A DNA stretch of 64,000 nt from MB-PLM-2 sp964385715 (GTDB lineage: Bacteria; Planctomycetota; Planctomycetia; Pirellulales; UBA7805), in the NCBI GenBank assembly GCA_964385715.1, contig CAYLRE010000001.1:19266-83265 (forward strand), given 5' to 3'. Below the pieces are notes generated by a model. The model made no database searches. It saw nothing but the letters and a program-made list of their open reading frames with translations, and was not told the origin of the DNA. This document shows positions 17,425 to 25,217 of this stretch, piece by piece (position 1 is the first letter of the stretch; each line of letters begins with the position of its first letter). The translations under genes were made by a program, and so were the position numbers.

Positions 17425-17877
17425 CTAAAACGCGTCCTCGCGGCGAATGACAACGATCGAAACATTCCACACCCCTTGCTTGGCGCAAGTGGCCAGGACC
17501 GGCGAAACGATTTTATACGGCACGTCGCGGTCACTGCGTATCCGCACGTCGAGCTCCCCACCAGCCCGCGCGACCTCGTCGGCCAGGCGTTGCGGCAATT
17601 CTTCAATCGTGACTGGCAGACTGCCAAGCCGCATCTCGAACTGGCCATTCTCCGACAACAGATTGATCGTCACCCGCGGACGATCGGACTGCGGATCTTC
17701 CTCGCCACTATCGGCAGTAGGAAGCGCCACCTCGGCCTGCACTTCCTGTCGCGCCAGATGGCTACTGACCAGGAAGAAGATGATCAGCAGGAACACCACG
17801 TCAATCATCGGCGTCATGTTGGGCTGCACACCGCTACGACGTTTGGGACCGTGTCTTTGCGAGGAACTCGATCGCAT
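17425..17877 (-). CDS. ExbD/TolR family protein (first copy)
   Basis: This 150-residue paralog of the next gene has a basic N-terminus (RHGPKRRSG), the transmembrane signature NMTPMIDVVFLLIIFFLVSSHL with the invariant Asp, and a periplasmic domain with RVTINLLSENGQFEMRLG and VRIRSDRDVPYKIVSPVLATCAKQG, the typical ExbD C-terminal fold. It starts 5 bases after the exbB stop, so translation is probably coupled. Two ExbD subunits may form a heteromeric ring component. Confidence 0.95.
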   Translation of the reverse strand: MRSSSSQRHGPKRRSGVQPNMTPMIDVVFLLIIFFLVSSHLARQEVQAEVALPTADSGEEDPQSDRPRVTINLLSENGQFEMRLGSLPVTIEELPQRLADEVARAGGELDVRIRSDRDVPYKIVSPVLATCAKQGVWNVSIVVIRREDAF

Positions 17878-17882
17878 GAGCG

Positions 17883-18905
17883 TTACCCTCCCGCCTGTGG
17901 TGGTGGTGGAGGCGTCGCACCACCTGCTTGGCCGCGAGCGCCACCACTGCCCGCGTTACCAGCGTTTCCCGCCACAGGGGCACTCGCGCCGCCTGCCCCT
18001 CCCGCCCCTCCCGCTCGTCGCTGCGAACGACGTCGCTTGAGCGGCAAGAAGACGTGTTGGGCCATGTACGATCCTTCGGCCACCAGCTCATCAACACGAT
18101 TGCGGAACACGGCAAACGCGGCCAGGCAAGGAATCGCTACCAGCAGCCCGCCGACCGTCGTTACCAGGGCCTGATAGATTCCAGTCGCCAGCTGCGGCGC
18201 ACGGGCGGCACCTTGTGTATTGGCCACTTCCTGAAAGGCAAAGATCATACCGGTGACCGTGCCCAACAGCCCGATCATGGGGGCGATGTTGCCAATCACC
18301 GAAAGGTACTCGACCTTACGGAACAACCGCGCGGCCTGCTCGGTCGAAGCATCTTCCATCGCCTTCTCCACGGCTGACCAGCCGCCGTCAACCTCGCCGA
18401 TGCCTGCCTGAAGTACAAATGCCAAGAAGCTCGGTTGCTGCCGACAAAGCTCTTCGGCCCCGTCGACATTTCCGGCCAAGAGTTGTGCCTGCACATCGTT
18501 CGCCAGTCGCGGCGGCATGATCGTGTCTTTACGGATCGACATCATGTGTTCGATGCCGAGGCCGACCGCCGTGATCGATAACCCGAACAGCACCAGCACG
18601 ATCAGAAAGCCGATCCAGCTGCCGGAAAAGACGATGTCGAAAAAGCCATGGTCTTCGGCCGTCTCACCGGCAGCCTCCGAACCGCCAGCATCGCCGGGCG
18701 CGGCGGCGGCAACACCGTCATCAGCGGCCGACGAAAATTCGCCATAGGCAGTGACCAAGGCAAAGACCATCGCCAAACCGGTCAACCAGGTGAGCGTTCT
18801 CGAAAAACGGCGTATCGCGGATTGTGGCAAGGAACCAATGCTCGCTGTTAGAAAGTTTAAAAAGAATAAGGACAACGCAAGTCGTTCGTGCGCCTCACGG
18901 TCCAC
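17883..18905 (-). CDS. ExbB/TolQ/MotA proton channel family protein
   Basis: The 340-residue protein has an N-terminal signal-like segment (LTWLTGLAMVFALVTAYGEF), an Ala/Gly/Glu-rich linker, and three family helices: GSWIGFLIVLVLFGLSITAVGLG, then LSVIGNIAPMIGLLGTVTGMIFAFQ and IYQALVTTVGGLLVAIPCLAAFAVF. The last two carry the conserved Thr and Pro positions of ExbB. The cytosolic loop has AARLFRKVEYL. The C-terminal ~50 residues are low-complexity Gly/Ala/Pro, ending TPPPPPQAGG, which is unusual. The start is uncertain, since downstream TTG codons are possible. It is coupled to exbD. Confidence 0.93.
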   Translation of the reverse strand: MDREAHERLALSLFFLNFLTASIGSLPQSAIRRFSRTLTWLTGLAMVFALVTAYGEFSSAADDGVAAAAPGDAGGSEAAGETAEDHGFFDIVFSGSWIGFLIVLVLFGLSITAVGLGIEHMMSIRKDTIMPPRLANDVQAQLLAGNVDGAEELCRQQPSFLAFVLQAGIGEVDGGWSAVEKAMEDASTEQAARLFRKVEYLSVIGNIAPMIGLLGTVTGMIFAFQEVANTQGAARAPQLATGIYQALVTTVGGLLVAIPCLAAFAVFRNRVDELVAEGSYMAQHVFLPLKRRRSQRRAGGAGGAGGASAPVAGNAGNAGSGGARGQAGGATPPPPPQAGG

Positions 18906-19011
18906 CTCGATTCTGCGATATCTCGGCAGTTCGAGGCAAGCCCGTTATGGAAATCACCGTCATCAGAAACACACAATGCGGCACACACCATCGGCTGCTA
19001 CCGTCGCTTCG

Positions 19012-20115
19012 CTACTCGCCCAACTTCTCTAGTCGCTGCTTCGCTTCTTTGGCCGCGTAGGAATCGGGGTAACCGGCGACCAATTCACGTAGCACTCGCG
19101 TGGCCTCTTCCTTCTGCCCGATCGAAGAGAGCGAGCTTCCGGCGTAGAGCAGAGCCTCGGCTGCGATGTCCTTTTGACGAGGGAACAAGATCGGCACCCG
19201 CATCATGGTAAGTGCGGCAGCCTGATGCTGCTTCCGCACCGCCTGCCCCCGCCCCACAACAAAATAGGGTCCCGACCGCAGTCGCTCCGGCAGCTTCTCA
19301 ATCGTGCGTGCCCAACGCTTTACATCGTCGTCGGTCGCGGTCGGAATCTGTGTCTGCCAAAGTTGGCAACTCGCCAGCAGTGCAATCTCCGTGTCGCTCC
19401 CCTTGGCCAGCTTTCGCAAGATGGCGAGTGCCTGTTCGCGACTCGGCGAACGCTTCATGTGACTAGCGGCCAATAGTTGCACCGACGCGCGATCGGAATC
19501 TTCCAACCAACCTTTGGCAACACGCTCCGCTACGCTGGCGGACGAAGTCCAAGCGAGCGGCATCTTGTCCAGGAACACGCGATCGGCATCGCGACGGGCC
19601 AGGTTTACAAACAGGTCGCCCGCTCGCTTGTAGTCGCCAAGAGCCTGGCGACATTCCATCGCCTTGGCCGTCAGCTGAGTTCGCACCCAAGCCCGCTTCT
19701 CTTTGTCGGCCCGCAAGGCGTTGCGATAGTAGAGTCGAGCCGCGGCAAAGTCCTCAAGCGCCGCCGCCTGATCGGCATCTTGATGCATCTTCGACTTGGG
19801 GTACTCGAATCGTACGACCTGGTCGACGGGAATCGTAATTTCGCGACCACCCAACGTGCGAAGCACCAGACCATTGTTGTCGTAGCTCTGAATCGTGCCT
19901 GCCCGACGCGTTTCTTTGTCCGAACCGGCGTCCGCGTGATACCAGACGATGTCGTTGGCTATGCCAATCGACGCCGCAGCGGACAACAGCACAGCGAACA
20001 AGGCAACAACCATCTTCGACCGCCAGCTGCCGCGACGTACTGTTCTATGGATAAGTCGGTGCATAGGTGAATGTGCCGTCTGGTACGCAACGACGAGCCT
20101 GTTGGCCAGCATCAT
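19012..20115 (-). CDS. Exported TPR protein of the ExbBD-vWA operon
   Basis: The 367-residue protein has an N-terminal hydrophobic segment (KMVVALFAVLLSAAASIGIAND) that is a signal or anchor. A small beta domain follows, GTIQSYDNNGLVLRTLGGREITIPVDQVVRFEYPKS, resembling an Sm-like or SH3-like strand set. TPR-like repeats fill the rest, for example the ending AEALLYAGSSLSSIGQKEEATRVLRELVAGYPDS, which resembles the repeats of YbgF/CpoB near the Tol system. Its ATG overlaps the stop of the vWA gene by ATGA, implying coupled translation. ATG further in (MHRLIHR) is a possible alternative. Confidence 0.87.
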   Translation of the reverse strand: MMLANRLVVAYQTAHSPMHRLIHRTVRRGSWRSKMVVALFAVLLSAAASIGIANDIVWYHADAGSDKETRRAGTIQSYDNNGLVLRTLGGREITIPVDQVVRFEYPKSKMHQDADQAAALEDFAAARLYYRNALRADKEKRAWVRTQLTAKAMECRQALGDYKRAGDLFVNLARRDADRVFLDKMPLAWTSSASVAERVAKGWLEDSDRASVQLLAASHMKRSPSREQALAILRKLAKGSDTEIALLASCQLWQTQIPTATDDDVKRWARTIEKLPERLRSGPYFVVGRGQAVRKQHQAAALTMMRVPILFPRQKDIAAEALLYAGSSLSSIGQKEEATRVLRELVAGYPDSYAAKEAKQRLEKLGE

Positions 20116-21098
20116 GGCAGCAGCCGATTGGTGTGGAAGAAGTTGTAGCGACCGCGATTCTTACTGGCCAACTGCTTGAGCCAATTATTGCCAACCGGGG
20201 CGGCCCCGTCGCCGAACTGAATGACATGAATCGACGCCGAGCCGCGATTGGAACGGGTCACGCGGCGCAACTCGCTTGGCTCCAGCGGTGGAAAGTCACC
20301 ATCGGTCAAGAAGAAAATCACATCCGGTTGCATCCGCGTAGCAATCATCAAGGCTGGCTCGTGCCGAGTCGTGTTGGCCGCCTCGATCTTCTCAATATAG
20401 TCGCGGGCAGCCTTCTTATTCAGTTCCGTGGCAAAGACCAATCTGCCCTGGGCACCAGTCGGCGAAAAGATCGTCGGCGTGCTGTTGTAAAAGATGATTT
20501 GAAACTGGTGTGTTCGTTCCAGGCTCTCCAGACTCGCAAGCAGTTCACGTTTGGCCGCCTTGAGCCGTTGTCCACTCATGCTGGTCGACGAGTCGAACAC
20601 GTAAACGAACTTGAAGCCTTCACCCGGCAGCCCGAACACCTCGGTCCGTGCGGCTCCCCCTTCTAGATTGCGCTGGCCAGGGCCTTTTCCAGAAATATCG
20701 ACATTGCCACCGCCGGCCGCGGCGTCGGTCGCCGCCGGACCGATGCCGGCATCTCGCGATGGCAAGAAGTCGGTCGGATCGATGGGCGACTGATTGTCAC
20801 TCGGCAGTGCTTCAACGACCGCCGTCATCGCGGTACTGTCGGCAGACTCGGCCGCTTGATCGGCATTGTCGAGCGGGCCTTCAAAGGAACGTCCCTGGGG
20901 CGAATTCCGCTTTAATACGATTCCAGTCGTGCGGGCCGGCTCTTCAACCACGCCTGGCACCTGTGTGCCGATCGCCAAGGCGAGCACGATCAGGATACCC
21001 GCGTGCAAGATCATCGACCCCAACCAAGCCGGCAGACGGCGCCGACCGCTGGCGTCGTTTTCCTGCCACTCGCGAATTTCGGCGTCGAGATCGGACAT
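20112..21098 (-). CDS. vWA-domain protein with TonB-like membrane anchor
   Basis: The 328-residue protein has a cytosolic N-terminus (residues 1-25), one transmembrane segment LGSMILHAGILIVLALAIG containing Ser28-x3-His32, like the SxxxH motif of TonB, a long disordered Pro/Asp/Ala linker (~45-155), and a vWA domain. The MIDAS motif is DSSTS (169-173), with Thr in NTTRHEPAL and Asp in FFLTDGDF. The vWA domain should bind a divalent metal and protein partners in the periplasm. It is the first gene of the operon that includes exbB and two exbD genes, which suggests it is the energised partner. No TonB C-terminal domain is seen. Confidence 0.9.
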   Translation of the reverse strand: MSDLDAEIREWQENDASGRRRLPAWLGSMILHAGILIVLALAIGTQVPGVVEEPARTTGIVLKRNSPQGRSFEGPLDNADQAAESADSTAMTAVVEALPSDNQSPIDPTDFLPSRDAGIGPAATDAAAGGGNVDISGKGPGQRNLEGGAARTEVFGLPGEGFKFVYVFDSSTSMSGQRLKAAKRELLASLESLERTHQFQIIFYNSTPTIFSPTGAQGRLVFATELNKKAARDYIEKIEAANTTRHEPALMIATRMQPDVIFFLTDGDFPPLEPSELRRVTRSNRGSASIHVIQFGDGAAPVGNNWLKQLASKNRGRYNFFHTNRLLP

Positions 21099-21509
21099 CG
21101 GCTAACAACAGAGGTACGAGAAATGGAACCGCTTACTAGGAACACGACCGCTCGCGCCGGGAATTCTATGACTGGTCCATCCACCAATCAACAGCGAGAC
21201 CGAGACAGCCATCGGGAAATGCCGCCGAAGGTCGGCGAAAGGTCGACTTCCGATAGTATCGGCCTTTTGGCCGCCCGGCCCCACTACAAGGGAGCACAAA
21301 ACGGGACGCCTCGCCTCTCAGAACAACTACCTCCGCTTGCCTGGCCCCCTGCTGCCGTAAAATCCCCGCTGCTCTATAATCGCGGTTTGGCCACGGCTGC
21401 CTGACTTGCGGCTAGTCAACAACAGCCTGTGGTCGCCCTTGGTACGTTCCCCCCTGATGCGTCAAAGTTCGACGCCACGATTTCCCGATCGGAAAAAAGG
21501 CCTGAAACG

Positions 21510-22091
21510 TTGAAGATCATCGACTATCCCCATCCGACACTGCGACACAAGAGTAAGCCGATCCGTCGGGTCGATGCCGAACTGCGTGGTATGATCGCCG
21601 AAATGTTCGAGCTGATGTACGAAGCCAACGGGATCGGTCTGGCGGCGAATCAGGTCGACCTGCCGCTTCGTTTCTTCGTAGTCAATCCAGAAGGTCGCGA
21701 TGGCGATCGCTCTCAAGAGCGAGTCTTCATTAACCCGGTATTGGAACGTCCCAAGGGAAGCTCTGAGGCAGAAGAAGGTTGCTTAAGCCTGCCGCAGCTC
21801 TACGCCCAGGTGAAACGGCCCAAGACCGTGGTCTGCACCGCCTACAATTTACAAGGCGAACAAACGACCGAGGAACTCGACGGGCTCCTCTCGCGCGTTG
21901 TTCAGCATGAGACCGATCACCTCGACGGCATCATGTTTATCGATCGCATTAGCGAAACCGAAGCACTCGCCAATCAGGTGGCGATTCACAACTTCGAAGT
22001 CACATTCGCCGACGCACAACAGCGAGGTGAGATTCTTAGCGACGAAAAGATCGCTGCACGCCTGGCCGAAATAGAAGCGAAGTACTGCTAG
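21510..22091 (+). CDS. def: Peptide deformylase
   Basis: Def removes the N-formyl group from nascent proteins. The 193-residue product has all three metal-site motifs: GIGLAANQVDLPLR (motif 1), EGCLSLP (motif 2, metal Cys) and QHETDHLDG (motif 3, HExxH variant with the two metal His). The likely start is TTG at 21510 (KIIDYPHPTLR), which matches the family N-terminus; a GGAAAAAAGG sequence lies upstream. The frame is open further upstream without similarity. fmt follows 69 bases downstream, the common pairing of formylation and deformylation. Confidence 0.96.
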   Translation: MKIIDYPHPTLRHKSKPIRRVDAELRGMIAEMFELMYEANGIGLAANQVDLPLRFFVVNPEGRDGDRSQERVFINPVLERPKGSSEAEEGCLSLPQLYAQVKRPKTVVCTAYNLQGEQTTEELDGLLSRVVQHETDHLDGIMFIDRISETEALANQVAIHNFEVTFADAQQRGEILSDEKIAARLAEIEAKYC

Positions 22092-22160
22092 GGCATTCCG
22101 CGGCGAACCGCTTCACGCCGATAGTACGCAACGCCACGAATTCCGCGAACAAAGGTTGTT

Positions 22161-23126
22161 ATGCGTTTGATCATGATGGGCACGGGCGGATACGCGGTGC
22201 CAACATTCGAAGCACTCATCGAGTCATCGCACGATGTCGCTGCGCTCGTGACCAAACCGGCACCGGAAACGAAACGCCGCCGTTCCGCCCCCCGCAATCC
22301 AATGCGAGAAGCCGGCCAGGCCCACGATTTGCCGATCTTCGATCCCGTCAGCATCAACTCACCAGAAGGTCTTGAACTGCTCACGGACCTGGCCGCCGAT
22401 CTGTTCATCGTCTGCGACTATGGTCAGATCCTCTCACCCGAGGCGCTCGCCTTGGCCAAACATGGCGGAATCAACCTGCATGCTTCGCTACTGCCGAAGT
22501 ATCGTGGTGCAGCGCCGATCAATTGGGCGCTCTTCAACGGCGACACCGAGACGGGCAACACCGTTCTGCACATGACCCCGCAGATCGACGCCGGTCCCTG
22601 CGTGGCCCAACAACGCGTCACGATCGGCGCGGAGGAAGACGCCATTGAGCTGGAAGAAAGACTCGCCGCGATCGGTGCCCCACTCGTGCTGCAAGTGGTT
22701 GATGCCATCGAGGCGGGCAACATGCAACCGATCGTTCAGGATCGCGAGCAAGTAACCCGTGCTCCGCGCCTGAAGAAAAGCGACGGCCTGGTCGACTGGT
22801 CCCGCTCGGCTGAGCAGATCGTCAACCAGATTCGGGCCATGCAGCCGTGGCCAGGCACCGCCACCAACTGGCAGCGAACCGACAAAGAACCGCTGCGGCT
22901 GATGCTGCAAAAGGCCCACGCCCTTTCGGCCGACGAAACGGCCGCCATGGAAAACGCAGTTGCCGCCGAGCCTGGCACGGTCGTCACGTCCAACGATCGA
23001 TTCGTGGTGGCGACGGGCGAAGGGCTGTTGGCCATCGACGAGCTGAAGCCAGCTGGCAAGCGAGTGCTATCGTCGGCCGAGTTCTTACGTGGCAACCCGG
23101 TGCCGGTCGGGGATCGACTGGCGTAG
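22161..23126 (+). CDS. fmt: Methionyl-tRNA formyltransferase
   Basis: Fmt formylates initiator Met-tRNA using 10-formyl-tetrahydrofolate. The 321-residue product has MGTGGYAVPTFEAL at the start and the folate-binding and catalytic signature GGINLHASLLPKYRG AAPINWALFNGD, with the catalytic Asn and His. The IDAGPCVAQQ segment and a C-terminal OB-like domain (from ~210, with QIRAMQPWPGTATNW) are also typical. It lies directly downstream of def. Confidence 0.96.
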   Translation: MRLIMMGTGGYAVPTFEALIESSHDVAALVTKPAPETKRRRSAPRNPMREAGQAHDLPIFDPVSINSPEGLELLTDLAADLFIVCDYGQILSPEALALAKHGGINLHASLLPKYRGAAPINWALFNGDTETGNTVLHMTPQIDAGPCVAQQRVTIGAEEDAIELEERLAAIGAPLVLQVVDAIEAGNMQPIVQDREQVTRAPRLKKSDGLVDWSRSAEQIVNQIRAMQPWPGTATNWQRTDKEPLRLMLQKAHALSADETAAMENAVAAEPGTVVTSNDRFVVATGEGLLAIDELKPAGKRVLSSAEFLRGNPVPVGDRLA

Positions 23127-23270
23127 AGGGTAACCTTCGGCCGTTTTCGTCGACGTCTAGCGGCCGAACTCCGGTGGCGGTAATCCCACCTCCCGTGGTA
23201 AGATGTGCCCCCTGACGTGACCGCACTGGCCGCGTCGACTTGGACCGGTGATCAAGGAGGTTTGCCGGAA

Positions 23271-23477
23271 ATGTGGGATCGCTGGGACGTCTTGTTGCTT
23301 GTCATCGCCGGCTACGTGGCCGTGATGTCGCTCGTTCGGCTAATGTCGACGCGACGTCGTGAGTTGGCCGCGAAGTTTCGCGCCCAGATGCAGGCCGAGC
23401 GCCAACGCGTGGCCGCTGAGGTCGCTCGCAAGAAACGGGCCGAAATAATGGCGGCCCAGCGCGACAAGGTCGCTTAG
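23271..23477 (+). CDS. Small single-pass membrane protein, 68 aa
   Basis: ATG at 23271 follows AAGGAGG with good spacing (about 10 bases), which marks a real start. The product has one transmembrane segment (WDVLLLVIAGYVAVMSLVRLM) and a basic, helical cytosolic tail (RRRELAAKFRAQMQAERQRVAAEVARKKRAE), probably a coiled coil. I do not recognise the family. It sits between fmt and miaB in the same direction. Confidence 0.75.
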   Translation: MWDRWDVLLLVIAGYVAVMSLVRLMSTRRRELAAKFRAQMQAERQRVAAEVARKKRAEIMAAQRDKVA

Positions 23478-23601
23478 GCGAGCGTGCCTGTCGAGACGCC
23501 CTACGGAGCGACTCGCCGCGTTCGACAGATTGCCGCGAAACGTTGCCACTCGATTCCCGTTGCCTCCTTACCGAATTCACCGCTAACGTCCACCGCCGCG
23601 C

Positions 23602-25101
23602 ATGTCTGAAGCTTCGTCCCCACAAGAAACGGCTACCTCCTCGCCAGCGACCGTGCCTGCTAGTGCAACCGATGGCAGCGGCGCAAAAAAGTCGCTCTAC
23701 ATCGAGACGGTCGGCTGCCAGATGAACATGCTCGACAGCGAACTGGTTGTCGCCTCGTTGCGTCGACAAGGTTACGAGCTGGTCGATTCCGCCAAAAAAG
23801 CTGGCACGATCTTGTTCAACACCTGTAGCGTGCGAGAACACGCGGAAGAGAAAATCTACAGTGCGCTCGGGCGGCTCAAGCACGCCAAAAGGCACAACCC
23901 CGACAAGGTCATCGGGGTGCTCGGCTGCATGGCCCAAAACCACCAGAAGACGGTTTTTGACCGGGCCCCTTATGTCGATCTCGTCGTCGGGCCGGGGCAA
24001 TTGCATCAGGTGCCACAACTGATCGAAAAGATTCGTTCCGGCAGCGGACAACAACTCGAAGTCAGCTTGGAACGCCAAGGCGGCGCTCGCGACGTCGTCG
24101 CCGACAGCTTCGAAAGTTTCGACCCGATGCGGTCGCCGGAGATGCGACCATCGCCCTATCAAGCATTCGTGCGGATTCAGATTGGCTGCGACAAGTTCTG
24201 CACCTACTGCATCGTGCCCAAGGTTCGCGGCCCCGAACAAGGACGGCACCCGCGAGAGATCATCGCCGAGGCGGAACAGCTGGCCAACGAAGGTTGCCGC
24301 GAGGTAACGCTGCTCGGCCAGACGGTGAACAGCTACAAGTTCCAAGATGGCGAGAAGACCTGGCGGCTCTCCGATCTGCTTTACCGGCTCAGCGATATCG
24401 AAGGACTCGACCGGCTGAAATTCGTAACCAGCTATCCCCGCGACATGACCGACGACTTGCTCGACGCGGTGCGAACCTTGCCCAAGGCTTCGCACTACCT
24501 GCACGTCCCGGCTCAAAGTGGTTCGGACGAGATCCTCAAGCGGATGAAACGGGGTTACACCGTTGGCGAATACCGCGACATGATGGCCCGCATTCGAGAA
24601 GCGATTCCAGACGCGGCCGTGACGAGCGACTTTATCGTCGGCTTCTGCGGTGAAACCGACGAGGACTTCCAGAAAACGGTCGACCTGGTCAAAGAGTGTC
24701 GCTTCAAGAACAGCTTCATCTTCAAATACAGTGTCCGCCCCGGCACCAAAGGCGCTGAGCGACTGGCCGACGACGTACCCGAGGCGGTCAAGAAACAGCG
24801 CAACAACGAGCTGCTGGCAATCCAGAACGCGATCTGCGAAGAAGACAACGAGAAGCGAATCGGCTCGCAGTTCCAAATCCTGGTCGAAGGGCTCAGCAAA
24901 GCGGCCGCCAAAGCGGGCGACGATTCACCCAAGGTGCAGCTCACGGGCCGCGACAACTGGGATCGCATTGTCGTCTTCGAGGGCAACCGCCGCCTGATCG
25001 GGCGCATGGTCGACGTCACCATCTACGACGCCAACGCCCACACGCTGTTCGGCGAGGTCGTAACCGATCACGTCACGCCCGAGGTCTACTCACTGTCGTA
25101 G
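23602..25101 (+). CDS. miaB: tRNA-2-methylthio-N6-dimethylallyladenosine synthase MiaB
   Basis: MiaB adds the 2-methylthio group to i6A37 of tRNAs. The 499-residue radical SAM methylthiotransferase has three expected parts: the N-terminal UPF0004 domain with GCQMNMLDSE and CSVREHAEEK and GCMAQ (auxiliary cluster cysteines); the radical-SAM motif CDKFCTYC with KVRGPEQGRHPREI, typical of MiaB rather than RimO or MtaB; and a C-terminal TRAM domain (GRDNWDRIVVFEGNRRLIG RMVDVTI). The first ~30 residues are a Ser/Thr/Ala-rich extension. Confidence 0.95.
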   Translation: MSEASSPQETATSSPATVPASATDGSGAKKSLYIETVGCQMNMLDSELVVASLRRQGYELVDSAKKAGTILFNTCSVREHAEEKIYSALGRLKHAKRHNPDKVIGVLGCMAQNHQKTVFDRAPYVDLVVGPGQLHQVPQLIEKIRSGSGQQLEVSLERQGGARDVVADSFESFDPMRSPEMRPSPYQAFVRIQIGCDKFCTYCIVPKVRGPEQGRHPREIIAEAEQLANEGCREVTLLGQTVNSYKFQDGEKTWRLSDLLYRLSDIEGLDRLKFVTSYPRDMTDDLLDAVRTLPKASHYLHVPAQSGSDEILKRMKRGYTVGEYRDMMARIREAIPDAAVTSDFIVGFCGETDEDFQKTVDLVKECRFKNSFIFKYSVRPGTKGAERLADDVPEAVKKQRNNELLAIQNAICEEDNEKRIGSQFQILVEGLSKAAAKAGDDSPKVQLTGRDNWDRIVVFEGNRRLIGRMVDVTIYDANAHTLFGEVVTDHVTPEVYSLS

Positions 25102-25217
25102 ACGCGCGCGTCGACTCGCTCCTTCGCCACCGATTCTCCCCTCGCAACAGAGAGAGTGTGCGAATCTGGGTCGCCGGGGCGCGTGACTTCTTGAGATAGC
25201 CACTCCGTCTGCCTACG

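Noticed and set aside
23302..24876. 524-residue antisense open frame over miaB
   Set aside because: Shadow of miaB; no signal, domain or ribosome-binding site.
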